DNA of 64,000 nucleotides, from the NCBI RefSeq assembly GCF_014873875.1, contig NZ_JADBEM010000001.1:7502001-7566000 (forward strand). Direction: 5' to 3'. This document shows positions 41,088-51,948 of this stretch, in pieces. Source of the stretch: Actinopolymorpha pittospori. Its GTDB lineage: Bacteria; Actinomycetota; Actinomycetes; Propionibacteriales; Actinopolymorphaceae. Position numbers and translations under genes: made by a program. The notes below the pieces were generated by a model that had not been told where the DNA came from, did not search any database, and saw only the letters and a program-made list of their open reading frames with translations. Every line of letters starts with the position of its first letter. Position 1 is the stretch's first letter.

Positions 41088-41282
41088 ACGTGATCCCTCC
41101 TCAGCTGCCGCCGCCTGTCGCCGGCTCGTCGAGTCTAGAGTGCACCGCAATCATCACCTCGGACGTCGATTCGCGCCGTAAGGTTCGCCACGTCACACCC
41201 GGCCGTTACTTGCGACACAACGGATACGGATCGCACCATAACGCGACCCTAACGCTACGAATCGGGTGATTGCGGCCGCGCC

Positions 41283-42482
41283 CTACGCCGGGGCGGCGCC
41301 GGCCAGCGTGTCGTGGACGGGCGTCTCGTTACGCCTGCGGAACTCCTCGACCGCGAGGACGAGGGCACCGAGAACCTCCGCGCGTTCCCCGGTCAGCGCC
41401 GCCACCACGGGCGTCGAGGCGACTGAGCACACAGCGTAACGGGGCATGGCCGCTCGCAACGGCTCCAGCAACAGGTCGCCGGCCGCCGCGAGATCGCCTC
41501 CGACCACCACGCGTTCCGGATTGACCACATTGCACAGGTTGGCCGCGACGAACCCGATGTGCCGGCCGGCGTCGGCGATCACCCGGCGGCACCCGCCGTC
41601 GCCCTCCAGCGCCCGGCTGACGAGCTCGTCCACCGTACGGAGCTCCGGGTGACTGTGGCGGATCAGTTCCAGCAGGTACGGCGCGCCCACCATGGTCTCC
41701 AGGCACCCCCGGTTGCCGCAGGAACACACCGGGCCCATCTCGTCGATGGTGAGGTGACCGATCTCCCCCGCGGAGCCGGCGAAGCCGCGGTAGACACAAC
41801 CGTCGACCACCAGGCCGGCACCCAGGCCGGTCGCGGCCTTGATGTAGGCGAGGTCGGCCACCCCGCGCCCAGCCCCGAAGTACAGCTCGCCCCGCGCACC
41901 GAGGTTGGCGTCGTTGTCGGCGAAGACGGGGGTCTCGAGTCGCTCGGCGAGGTCGCGGGCCGGGTCGATCGTCTCCCAGCCGGGCAGGATCGGCCACGCC
42001 GCCACGGTGCCGCCGTTCGGCCCCATCGGCGCTGGCAGGCCCATCCCGACCGCCCGGACCGAGCAGCGGCGCTCACCGATCTGGTCGAGGAGCTCGTCGA
42101 CGAGCTTCTCGGCACTGGCCAGGGCCGAGACGGCGGACGCGCCGACGTCGCACTCGTGCCGGCGTTCGGCCCGCACCGCGAAGCGCAGGTCGGCCACCGC
42201 CACCCGGATGTGCCGGTGCCCGAAGTCGAGGCCGACCACCAGGCCGTCGTCGGAGCGGACCCGGACCTCCTGCGCCCGCCGCCCACCCCGGATGCCCGGC
42301 GAGAGCTCGACCGCGTTGGAGTCGGCCAGCTGGTGCACGATGTTGGAGACCGACGCCGGAGAGAGTCCGGTGAGTCGGGCAATTTCGGCTTGACTGAGGA
42401 CGCCGTGTGCTCGGACCGCTGCCAGCACTCGACGTACGTTGGCCGCACGTAGCGACGCCTGCGAACCAGGCCGGAGCGTCAC
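41283..42482 (-). CDS. ROK family transcriptional regulator
   Basis: A 399-residue repressor: winged-helix DNA-binding part at the N-terminus (RVLAAVRAHGVLSQAEIARLTGLSPASVSNIVHQL over residues 18-55), then a ROK sugar-kinase-like domain with ADNDANLGARGE, GLGAGLVVDG and the zinc site CSCGNRGCLE. Such proteins usually control sugar uptake genes, but no sugar genes are adjacent. GTG start at 42482. A divergent HIT gene follows with an inverted repeat between them that could be its operator. Confidence 0.92.
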   Translation of the reverse strand: MTLRPGSQASLRAANVRRVLAAVRAHGVLSQAEIARLTGLSPASVSNIVHQLADSNAVELSPGIRGGRRAQEVRVRSDDGLVVGLDFGHRHIRVAVADLRFAVRAERRHECDVGASAVSALASAEKLVDELLDQIGERRCSVRAVGMGLPAPMGPNGGTVAAWPILPGWETIDPARDLAERLETPVFADNDANLGARGELYFGAGRGVADLAYIKAATGLGAGLVVDGCVYRGFAGSAGEIGHLTIDEMGPVCSCGNRGCLETMVGAPYLLELIRHSHPELRTVDELVSRALEGDGGCRRVIADAGRHIGFVAANLCNVVNPERVVVGGDLAAAGDLLLEPLRAAMPRYAVCSVASTPVVAALTGERAEVLGALVLAVEEFRRRNETPVHDTLAGAAPA

Positions 42483-42537
42483 GCGCCAAAGGAAACTCGC
42501 ACGTCATCTGATCGTCAAGAGCTTGCCACCTCTGAAG

Positions 42538-42557
42538 GGTTGCCGTAACCGGCAACC
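42538..42557. promoter_or_regulatory. Inverted repeat between the ROK and HIT genes
   Basis: GGTTGCCG at 42538-42545 and CGGCAACC at 42550-42557 are perfect arms around four bases, 26 bp before the HIT start and 55 bp from the ROK start. It could be an operator for the ROK repressor or a hairpin; position in a divergent promoter region favours the first. Confidence 0.4.
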
Positions 42558-42583
42558 GGCCGGGAGCGGCCTACGCTTCGACC

Positions 42584-43009
42584 ATGCAGTCCTGCGGCTT
42601 CTGCGCGATCGTCGCCGGCGCGCCGGCGTTCGTCGTCCTGGACGAGCCGGACCTTCTGGCCTTCCTCGACGTACGGCCGGTCTTCAAGGGGCACACGCTG
42701 CTCGTCCCCCGCGAGCACGTCGAGACCCTCCCCGACCTACCGGCGGAGCTGCGGGACCCGTTCCTGGAGGCCCTCCAGCGCCTCGCCCAGGCAATGGAGG
42801 GGGCGCTGGGTGCGCAGGGCTCCTTCGTCGCCGTCAACAACCGAGTCAGCCAGAGCGTGCCGCACCTGCACGCCCACGTGATCCCACGGACGAAGGGGGA
42901 CGGGCTGCGGGGGTTCCTCTGGCCGCGGCACCGCTACGCCGACGACGAGGAGGCCGAGGCGTACGCCGCCCGGCTGCGCGACGGCCTGGAGGCTCCCCCG
43001 ACCAGCTGA
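42584..43009 (+). CDS. HIT family nucleotide hydrolase/transferase
   Basis: A 141-residue histidine-triad protein, likely hydrolysing nucleoside phosphoramidates or dinucleotides. It has CGFCAIVAG at the N-terminus (zinc-type cysteines of the HINT group), FKGHTLLVPREHVETL, and the triad HLHAHVIPR with H-x-H-x-H. Single gene, divergent from the ROK regulator. Confidence 0.93.
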   Translation: MQSCGFCAIVAGAPAFVVLDEPDLLAFLDVRPVFKGHTLLVPREHVETLPDLPAELRDPFLEALQRLAQAMEGALGAQGSFVAVNNRVSQSVPHLHAHVIPRTKGDGLRGFLWPRHRYADDEEAEAYAARLRDGLEAPPTS

Positions 43010-43174
43010 GCGGCGGCACGGTAGACCTCCAAGACCTGGTCGCAGGTGCACACCGGCGACGCGCCCGGACAATCGGACCGGCGCGCGGAGGGAGCCGTTC
43101 GGGTAGGTTGCACGTCTGAGCGAGATCCAACGGGAGAAGCCCAGCGGGGGAAGTCACCGTCGGGAGGTCCGGTC

Positions 43175-43657
43175 ATGACAGACATCCGTCCGCGGGCAGC
43201 CGTCCTCGCCACCATTGGCGCGCTCGGGGTCGCCAGCAGCGCCTACTTCGACTGGTTCGGAGACAACTCACCGCGCCAGATTCGCCTCGAACAACTCCTG
43301 ATGCAACCAGACACCAACGGCCAGGCGACGTCCTACTGGCTGTCGATGGCAGCCCCGCTAGCGGTCGCGGGAGCGATCGGGGTTCTCGGGACCCTCCTGC
43401 TCGTCCGACTCCTCGTCTGGCTGTCGTTCCTGGTCGGCCTCGTGACGGTCGCCCTCTGGGCGACGGAGACGGCGTTCGACGTCGCCGAGATCCAGGTCAA
43501 CGACATCCAACCCGGTGCCTGGGTCAGTCTCGGCGGCCTGCTGCTCCTCGTGATCGGCGCCTCCGCGCTGCGCCGTCGCAGGCCGGCCGACGCGGAGGAG
43601 TCGGCGGAGGAGGACGAGAGCGACGACTACCTCGCCCAGCTCAAGGGCAGCCAGTAG
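43175..43657 (+). CDS. Small membrane protein of unknown function
   Basis: A 160-residue protein with three to four predicted membrane helices (near AAVLATIGALGVASSAYFDW, MAAPLAVAGAIGVLGTLLLV, LVWLSFLVGLVTVALW and VSLGGLLLLVIGASAL) and an acidic tail ending EEDESDDYLAQLKGSQ. GGGAGG lies upstream of ATG 43175. I do not recognise a family. It is convergent with acnA, separated by a very strong hairpin. Confidence 0.75.
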   Translation: MTDIRPRAAVLATIGALGVASSAYFDWFGDNSPRQIRLEQLLMQPDTNGQATSYWLSMAAPLAVAGAIGVLGTLLLVRLLVWLSFLVGLVTVALWATETAFDVAEIQVNDIQPGAWVSLGGLLLLVIGASALRRRRPADAEESAEEDESDDYLAQLKGSQ

Positions 43658-43678
43658 CCGCGCCGCCCAGACGCCGTC

Positions 43679-43718
43679 GCGGCCCGTCCCGTGGTGAGAC
43701 CACCACGGGACGGGCCGC
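43679..43718. terminator. Very strong bidirectional terminator
   Basis: A perfect 18-bp inverted repeat (43679-43696 with 43701-43718) around the loop AGAC, midway between the ends of the convergent genes at 43657 and 43748. No T-run on either side. Confidence 0.85.
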
Positions 43719-43747
43719 GACCAGCTGAAGCGGTGCTACTCCTGGAC

Positions 43748-46549
<2,802 letters not shown>

Positions 46550-46705
46550 CGCCCTCTCCCCTTGTCCGTGGTCTGGGTGTCGGTCCGCCGCCATCCTGCC
46601 CGCGAGGCGCCCGGCCGCACCGGCCAGGGTGACCTAAGTGTGCGGGCAGCGCACCAGTCGTCGGTTTTGACGGTGCGGTCTCGTTTCCGGAGCGGCGCAC
46701 CGGAT

Positions 46706-46723
46706 TATCTCGATATCAAGATA
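46706..46723. promoter_or_regulatory. 18-bp palindrome upstream of acnA, candidate MarR/TamR-type operator
   Basis: TATCTCGATATCAAGATA matches its own complement at 16 of 18 positions, in an AT-rich island between acnA and the CtaG gene end. From memory, the MarR-family regulator TamR of Streptomyces controls aconitase genes through palindromes of this general kind (TATCTnGA..TC.AGATA). Whether such a regulator exists in this genome is not visible here. Confidence 0.55.
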
Positions 46724-46795
46724 CACGCGGACGAGGGTGGGAGCCAAGCGACCCCGAGGGTGAAGATCGGCCAGCCCAGATGGGGCCTGGCCGCG

Positions 46796-48838
46796 TCAGC
46801 TCTTGCTCTCGTCGTGGGCGGCGAGCCGGGCGAGCATCGCGTTGTAGCTCGCGAGCTGGTCGTCCTTGCCCGCGTCGGCGCGTCGGTCGATCCGGCGGGC
46901 CTCACGGTGGTCCGCGCGTACCCACTGAGCGAAGACCACCCCCAACACGATGAGGACGGGGATCTCCGCGGTGGCCCAGGCGATGCCACCACCGACGTTC
47001 TGGTCGGCGAGCGGATCGATCCAGGGCAGCCTCAAAGCGGAGAACCAGTCGCCGCCGATCACGGTCGTGCTGGTCATGACGATGACGCCGAAGAACGCGT
47101 GGAACGGCATGGACGCGAACAGCATGAGCATCCGGCCGAGGGGCGGGAGCAGCCGTGGTATCGGGTCCAGTCCGATGATCGGCCAGAAGTACAGCGACCC
47201 GACCAGCAGGAAGTGGACGGACATCAGCAGATGGCCGGTGTGGTTGCGCATCGCGGCGCTGAGCAGCGGCGAGAAGTAGAACGCGTACAGGCTCACGACG
47301 TAGATCGCGAGCGCGACCACGGGGTGGGTCAGCACGCGGACGATCCGGCTGTGCAGGAGCACGAGGATCCACTCCCGCGCGCCACGGTCACCGGAGCGCT
47401 CCCCCGGACCGTCGGAGCCCTCCCGCCGGACGGCCGGCAGGGCCCGTAGGGCGAGCGTCACCGGCGCGCCCATGGCCAACAGGATCGGCGCAAGCATGCT
47501 CAGCGACATGTGCTGGACCATGTGGACGCTGAACATCGCCGGGGCGTACGTCGCGACGCCGGAGCAGAGGACGAACACCACGACGGCCACACCGCCGAGC
47601 CAGGCGAACGTACGGCCGACCGGCCAGTGCACGCCCTTCGAGCGCAACCGGAACACGCCGCGCAGGTAGAGGTAGACACCGGTCGCGGCGAACAGGACGA
47701 CCAGCGTGTCCAGCCGCCAGCTCGACAACAGCGCGGAACCGGAGAACGGCGGAACCGGGTAGCCGATCAGGGCCTCCGCGGTCGAGGTCGTCTTCACCTC
47801 GTCGGGCACCGGGGTGGGCGTCCTGGACAGGGCGACGGCCAGCCCGACCGTGGCCAGCATGACGGCCGCCTCGACCGCCGCGAAGCGCCGGAAGACGCCC
47901 GGCGTTCCCTTGTCCAGCGCGGGCAGGGTGCGCTTCCGGTGCCACCAGCCGAGCCAACCGAGAACCACGATGGCGGCCAACTTCCCGAGCACCAGCCAGC
48001 CGTAGGAGGAGCTGACCAGCGGGGCGATGCCGCCGAGCCGGATCCAGGCGTTGACCAGCCCGGAGAACGCGGCGGCGACGTAGCACCACAATGCCAGCGT
48101 GCTGAAGCGCCGGGCGCTTCCGGCGAGCACCTTCGTCGTCGCCCGCCGTCCGTAGACCGCGAGCGCGAGCAGGCCGCCGATCCACAGCGTCACCACGACG
48201 ACGTGCACCAGCAGGCTCGAGGTGGCCACGTCGTGGTCGGCGGCGCTCGCCGAGTGTCCGGTCAGCGCGGGGGGCAGCGTGGCGGTGACGCCGAGGACGA
48301 GGAGCAGGGCGGCGCCGTTGAGCGTACGGACCCCGCGGGCGGCCGCGGCGAGGATGACGGTGAGGAGGAGGACGAGGGCGAGCGAGCGGCCCTGGGACAC
48401 CTCGGCGATGAAGCCGGCGAGGTTCTCCTGGTAGTCGAGCCTCATCGCCGGAACTCCGAGGAAGTCCGACAGGGTGAACACCAGCGTCAGGGCGGCGGCG
48501 ACGGCCCACACCCAGGCGAAGGCGGCGGCACCGCGGACTGCGCGTTCGGCGGCCGGCTGCAACGCACCGCCCTTCGCGGGCGAGAGCACGCTGAAGAGCA
48601 ACGAGCCGACGACGCCGACACCCGCGACGTCCATCGCCAGTTTGGCGACCGGGAGGCCCCAGCCGGTCAGCATGCCGGGATCGGGCAGGCCCGGCGGCGC
48701 CGGCTTCGGCCGGCCACCGCCCACGAGCAGGGCGATGACCAGCACCGCCACCGCGGCGAGAAGGCACCCGCCGACCGCGATCCACCACGAGGGGAGACCG
48801 CGCGAACGCATGCCGCTCTGCTGGCTCTCGGTCACCAT
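46796..48838 (-). CDS. CopD - CtaG fusion membrane protein (copper transport / cytochrome c oxidase assembly)
   Basis: A 680-residue membrane protein with about 16 helices. The N-terminal half (about 60-350) is a CopD-type copper resistance domain (HDVATSSLLVHVVVVTLWIGGLLAL, with membrane histidines), the C-terminal half (about 370-650) a caa3-type CtaG domain (FSVHMVQHMSLSMLAPILLAMGAPV, RNHTGHLLMSVHFLLVGSLYFWPIIG). The histidine-rich helices suit copper handling. Start at 48838. It follows copC by 10 bp on the same strand, so ycnI-copC-this gene probably form one copper uptake/delivery operon. Such CopD-CtaG fusions are known in actinobacteria. Confidence 0.9.
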   Translation of the reverse strand: MVTESQQSGMRSRGLPSWWIAVGGCLLAAVAVLVIALLVGGGRPKPAPPGLPDPGMLTGWGLPVAKLAMDVAGVGVVGSLLFSVLSPAKGGALQPAAERAVRGAAAFAWVWAVAAALTLVFTLSDFLGVPAMRLDYQENLAGFIAEVSQGRSLALVLLLTVILAAAARGVRTLNGAALLLVLGVTATLPPALTGHSASAADHDVATSSLLVHVVVVTLWIGGLLALAVYGRRATTKVLAGSARRFSTLALWCYVAAAFSGLVNAWIRLGGIAPLVSSSYGWLVLGKLAAIVVLGWLGWWHRKRTLPALDKGTPGVFRRFAAVEAAVMLATVGLAVALSRTPTPVPDEVKTTSTAEALIGYPVPPFSGSALLSSWRLDTLVVLFAATGVYLYLRGVFRLRSKGVHWPVGRTFAWLGGVAVVVFVLCSGVATYAPAMFSVHMVQHMSLSMLAPILLAMGAPVTLALRALPAVRREGSDGPGERSGDRGAREWILVLLHSRIVRVLTHPVVALAIYVVSLYAFYFSPLLSAAMRNHTGHLLMSVHFLLVGSLYFWPIIGLDPIPRLLPPLGRMLMLFASMPFHAFFGVIVMTSTTVIGGDWFSALRLPWIDPLADQNVGGGIAWATAEIPVLIVLGVVFAQWVRADHREARRIDRRADAGKDDQLASYNAMLARLAAHDESKS

Positions 48839-48848
48839 CGCTTGTTCC

Positions 48849-49511
48849 TCACCTCGAGGTCTTTCGTCCGCGCCGCGCCATCACGCCGATCCCGGCGGCG
48901 AGCAGACCCACCAGGACGACGACCAGGACGATCGGTGTCCAGGGCAGGCCCGACCCGCCCGAGCCCGTATCGCCGCCCGCGGCCGGCGACGTGGCCGAAG
49001 CCGTCACCGACGGTGTCGAGTCGGAGGTCGTGCCGGGTGTCGTCGTGGGTGTCGCGCCCGCTCCGGCGCCGGCCGAGGCCAGCCGGAACGCCAGCGTGTC
49101 GGACACCGGGTGCCCGTCGGCGGACACCACCCGCCAGGCGATCCGGTAGGTGCCCGCCGGCCCGAGGGCCCGCAGGGCCTGCCGAACCGTGGAGCCGGAC
49201 ACCTGCACCTGGCCGTCCTGGTAGGTCGACCCGTCGGGTCCGCTCACCACGACCTGCCCGAACCTCCGGCCGACCGGTTGGTCGAACCGCAGGACGATGG
49301 CGGACGGTGCACGGTCGAGCACGGCACCGTCCTTGGGATCGCTGGCGACCAGGCTGTCGTGGGCCCACGCCGGAGCCGACGAGACGACCTGGGCACCGAG
49401 ACATCCCATCAGGATGACGGCAGCGACGAGGAGAGGCGCGACCGGCCCCCGGCCGGCCCGCACCCGCGAGGGGGTCGAGCCGGCCGGCGCGGTGACGTAC
49501 CGACGCCTCAC
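48849..49511 (-). CDS. copC: Copper-binding protein CopC with C-terminal membrane anchor
   Basis: A 220-residue exported protein. A signal peptide (VAPLLVAAVILMGCLGAQVVSS, cleavage near AWA-H) leaves the copper-binding His at the new N-terminus (HDSLVASDPKDGA). The CopC beta-sandwich follows with VVSADGHPVSDTLAFRL, then a Thr/Ser-rich linker and one membrane helix (WTPIVLVVVLVGLLAAGIGVM). GTG 49511 overlaps the stop of ycnI. It binds copper outside the membrane and presumably hands it to the CopD domain encoded next. Confidence 0.92.
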   Translation of the reverse strand: MRRRYVTAPAGSTPSRVRAGRGPVAPLLVAAVILMGCLGAQVVSSAPAWAHDSLVASDPKDGAVLDRAPSAIVLRFDQPVGRRFGQVVVSGPDGSTYQDGQVQVSGSTVRQALRALGPAGTYRIAWRVVSADGHPVSDTLAFRLASAGAGAGATPTTTPGTTSDSTPSVTASATSPAAGGDTGSGGSGLPWTPIVLVVVLVGLLAAGIGVMARRGRKTSR

Positions 49512-50281
49512 CGGGACTCCCGGCGGCGCAGGACGAGAGCGGCATATCCGGCGCTGGCGAGCCCGAGGACACCGACGGCGAGCCCGGCGGCACCGAGCGC
49601 GCGGGCGGTCGAGTCGGACGCCGACGCGGCCGGCGTCACGCGGGCACCGGAACCGCCCTCGGCACTCGCCTGCTCCGCACCGACCGACGGGCTGGTCGGA
49701 GTCGGCGCCGCCGAGGTGGCCGGGTCGGTGCCGTGGTGTCCGCCCGCGGCGGCGGCCGCCAGCGTGAGCGTCGGGGCCGGGGACTCCGGCTCGGCGGCAC
49801 CGGCCGTCGGGATCTGGTTCCAACGGACGACCTTGTTGTCGTCGTAGGTCTGGTCGGTGGGGAAGGACAGGGACGGCTTGTCCGGGAGCGGGCCGACGGA
49901 CACGTCGAACTCGTCGAACTCTCCTGGTGCGATTCCCCCGCCCTCGGCCACGGTCCAGGTGATCGAGGTCACCGCCTCCTCGAGCGTGAAGTCGCCCACG
50001 TCGACGGGCTTGGGGAGTTTCGACTTCTGGACCGACACGGTCCACCCCGGGTGCGGCTTGACCCGCACCGAGGGGATCGGCGGGAACATCACCCGCACCC
50101 GGATGGTCGAGGCGGTGTCGGACTCGTCCGGAACGCGGAACGTGAGCTTGGCGTAGTCGCCCCGGTTGGCCTGCGACGGATCAACCGTGACGTGAGCGGA
50201 GGCGGCCCCGGCGAACAGGACCAGCGCCCCGGCGGTCGCGCCGACGACCAGGGTGGAACGGCGAAGGGATCGGCGAAGCAT
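49508..50281 (-). CDS. ycnI: YcnI family (DUF1775) copper-associated exported protein
   Basis: A 257-residue exported protein. The signal peptide ends at GAASA, leaving HVTVDPSQANRGDYAKL; in YcnI the N-terminal His and a Trp bind copper, as the family's crystal studies showed. The domain continues to about residue 150 (WTVSVQKSKL, ITWTVAEGGGIAPGEFDEF), then a Pro/Ser-rich linker and a C-terminal helix (LGAAGLAVGVLGLASAGYAALVL). ATG 50281. It overlaps copC by four bases and heads the copper operon. Confidence 0.9.
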   Translation of the reverse strand: MLRRSLRRSTLVVGATAGALVLFAGAASAHVTVDPSQANRGDYAKLTFRVPDESDTASTIRVRVMFPPIPSVRVKPHPGWTVSVQKSKLPKPVDVGDFTLEEAVTSITWTVAEGGGIAPGEFDEFDVSVGPLPDKPSLSFPTDQTYDDNKVVRWNQIPTAGAAEPESPAPTLTLAAAAAGGHHGTDPATSAAPTPTSPSVGAEQASAEGGSGARVTPAASASDSTARALGAAGLAVGVLGLASAGYAALVLRRRESR

Positions 50282-50385
50282 GGAACGACCTCTCGAGCCT
50301 GACGCGCCACACCGCCGCGACTGCGCCACACACGGGGCGCCCGACGCGGCGAGCGCGTGGGGATGACGGGCGAGCGGGTAGGACC

Positions 50386-50407
50386 ACGACGTTCCTCGCC
50401 ACGTCGT
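50386..50407. promoter_or_regulatory. Inverted repeat upstream of the copper operon
   Basis: ACGACGT at 50386-50392 and ACGTCGT at 50401-50407 are perfect arms around eight bases, about 105 bp before the ycnI start. It may be an operator of the copper operon or a terminator of the preceding membrane-protein gene, which ends at 50463 on the same strand. Confidence 0.4.
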
Positions 50408-50462
50408 CCGGCGGCGGCCCGCACGGGCACGGCTCGCCGGGGAGAGACCGGTGGGAGAAAGG

Positions 50463-51041
50463 TCAGGCGTGGACCAGCCGCGGCGGTCCTCGCCGTGGGT
50501 GGGCTCGCCCGCCCAGCCACTCGGCGGCGGCCGGAAGGGCGGCGACGTCGTTCGGCGGCGGGCTCGACGGACCGGAGGGCAGGGGCTTCGCGAGGTCGGG
50601 CAGTCGGACCAGCCCGAGCAGGTGGTAGAGCGCCCAGACCAGCGCTTCGCCGGAGGCGGCGAGGACGGCGACCAGGACAGCGGCCACGAGGTGGCCCAGC
50701 AGCATCGGTATGCCGCTCTTCAGCCCGAAGAACAGCTCGGTCGATCCATGGGACACCGCGACACCCGAGACGTGATGGTGACCGGGCATGGACAGGGTGA
50801 ACGCGGTGTGGAACGCCACCTGGGCCACGAGCGCGCCCACCAGGATCTGGCCGAAGGCGCGGCGCCGGTCGGCGAGGACCGCGAACGCGGAGCCGACAAC
50901 CACGGTGACGGCGAGGAGCGCGGGCACCGGTGGCCGTCCACCGCCACTGGAGACGTGCCCGAGGAGCGCCAAGGCGGTGCAGCAGACGGCGAGCAGACCG
51001 CCGCGGCTGATCCGCAGCAGGCCACTACCGGGATTGCTCAC
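50463..51041 (-). CDS. Membrane protein associated with the copper cluster
   Basis: A 192-residue protein with four hydrophobic helices (LLAVCCTALALLGHV, LLAVTVVVGSAFAVLA, QILVGALVAQVAFHTAFTL and LGHLVAAVLVAVLAASGEALVWALYHLL). SMPGHHHVSG and several other histidines lie between helices 3 and 4, which fits metal handling near the membrane surface. I do not recall a family name. It is upstream of ycnI on the same strand, separated by about 180 bp. Confidence 0.72.
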   Translation of the reverse strand: MSNPGSGLLRISRGGLLAVCCTALALLGHVSSGGGRPPVPALLAVTVVVGSAFAVLADRRRAFGQILVGALVAQVAFHTAFTLSMPGHHHVSGVAVSHGSTELFFGLKSGIPMLLGHLVAAVLVAVLAASGEALVWALYHLLGLVRLPDLAKPLPSGPSSPPPNDVAALPAAAEWLGGRAHPRRGPPRLVHA

Positions 51042-51095
51042 AGCCGGTCCTCTTCGCTCAACGCCAGGTGGACAGATCGCAGTCTAGGCCATGTC

Positions 51096-51383
51096 CTACG
51101 GCCGGTCGTAGGACAGGCGTCCGCCTGCCGGGGCGAGGCTGGGATCGGCGCCCCAGCGCGGCCCCGCTCCCCCGACCACCGTGCCGGCCAGCAGGACGAG
51201 GAGATGGCCGCAGACACACCTGCGGTACTCCACGGTCCCTTCGGCGCTGTGATGCGTGGACAGGGTCTCACCGTGCGTGGTCGATGTCGGGACGTCGGGA
51301 CGCCCATGCTCCCGGTCGCCGGGCGGGTCGACCGGCCAGCCGCAGGAGGGGCAGCCCGGGCGGCCCGGCTTGTTGTCAGGCAT
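51096..51383 (-). CDS. Small protein with zinc-ribbon-like cysteines
   Basis: A 95-residue protein starting MPDNKPGRPGCPSCGWPVD, with a second cysteine group RRCVCGHLLVL near residue 55, giving CxxC...CxC plus nearby histidines (THHSAE). It may bind zinc. I do not recognise the family. The start lies only seven bases from the divergent CGNR gene start, so the two starts or the promoters must overlap; this lowers confidence in the exact 5' end of one of them. Confidence 0.55.
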   Translation of the reverse strand: MPDNKPGRPGCPSCGWPVDPPGDREHGRPDVPTSTTHGETLSTHHSAEGTVEYRRCVCGHLLVLLAGTVVGGAGPRWGADPSLAPAGGRLSYDRP

Positions 51384-51390
51384 TCCGACA

Positions 51391-51939
51391 GTGTGGTGTC
51401 ATGCGTTTGTGCATTTCAACCATTACGGCGGGTCCGCCGCGCAGCTCGCGACGGCGCTGGTCAACCTCTGCCGCGAGCCGAGCGGGCGGCAGGATCTCGC
51501 CCGACTGCGTGCCGTCCTCCACGAGCACGGCATCGTGTCCGGACCGCTGAGCGCGGAGCAGGGAGCCGACCTCGCCGGATGGGCGGACCAGCTCCGACCG
51601 GTCTACGGCGAGACCGACCCGGAACGCCAGATTCACACCGTCAACGTGCTCCTCGAGCGGGGGGCGAGCCGGCCGTTCGTGAGCCGGCACGGTGGACGCG
51701 CGCCGCACCTGCACTACTTCCCCGAGGACCCCGACGCGGTGACCCGGGTCCGGGCGCAGACGGCAGCGGGCCTCGCGCACGTCGTCTGTGAGGCGGGCGG
51801 AGGGCGGCTGGGCCGCTGCGATCGAGACGACTGCGAGACGGTGTTCCTCGACACCTCACGCAACGGCCGGCGGAGGTTCTGCTCCCTGCGCTGCGCGAAC
51901 CGCGTTCGGGTCGCCGACCACCGCGCGCGCGGCGCCTGA
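51391..51939 (+). CDS. CGNR zinc-finger / ABATE domain regulator
   Basis: A 182-residue protein. The N-terminal ABATE-like part (SAAQLATALVNLCREP) is followed by the CGNR finger at the C-terminus: CDRDDCETVFLDTSRNGR and RRFCSLRCANRVRVADHR, with four zinc-binding cysteines; the usual C-G-N-R here reads C-A-N-R. Such proteins are probably DNA-binding regulators. Start taken as GTG 51391; GTG 51409 is a good alternative because it leaves more room for the divergent promoter. No ribosome site is seen for either, so a leaderless transcript is possible. Confidence 0.82.
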   Translation: MWCHAFVHFNHYGGSAAQLATALVNLCREPSGRQDLARLRAVLHEHGIVSGPLSAEQGADLAGWADQLRPVYGETDPERQIHTVNVLLERGASRPFVSRHGGRAPHLHYFPEDPDAVTRVRAQTAAGLAHVVCEAGGGRLGRCDRDDCETVFLDTSRNGRRRFCSLRCANRVRVADHRARGA

Positions 51940-51948
51940 GTACGGCGC

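Noticed and set aside
37653..41093. Very long open frame opposite the permease and dxs genes
   Set aside because: It runs antisense through two well-recognised genes and is rich in Asp, Arg, Gly and Val, as expected from GC-rich third positions read backwards. No ribosome site and no family resemblance.
46706..46723. AcnR-type operator for aconitase
   Set aside because: The corynebacterial AcnR motif as I remember it (CAGnAC...GTnCTG) does not fit; the MarR/TamR-like reading fits the bases better.
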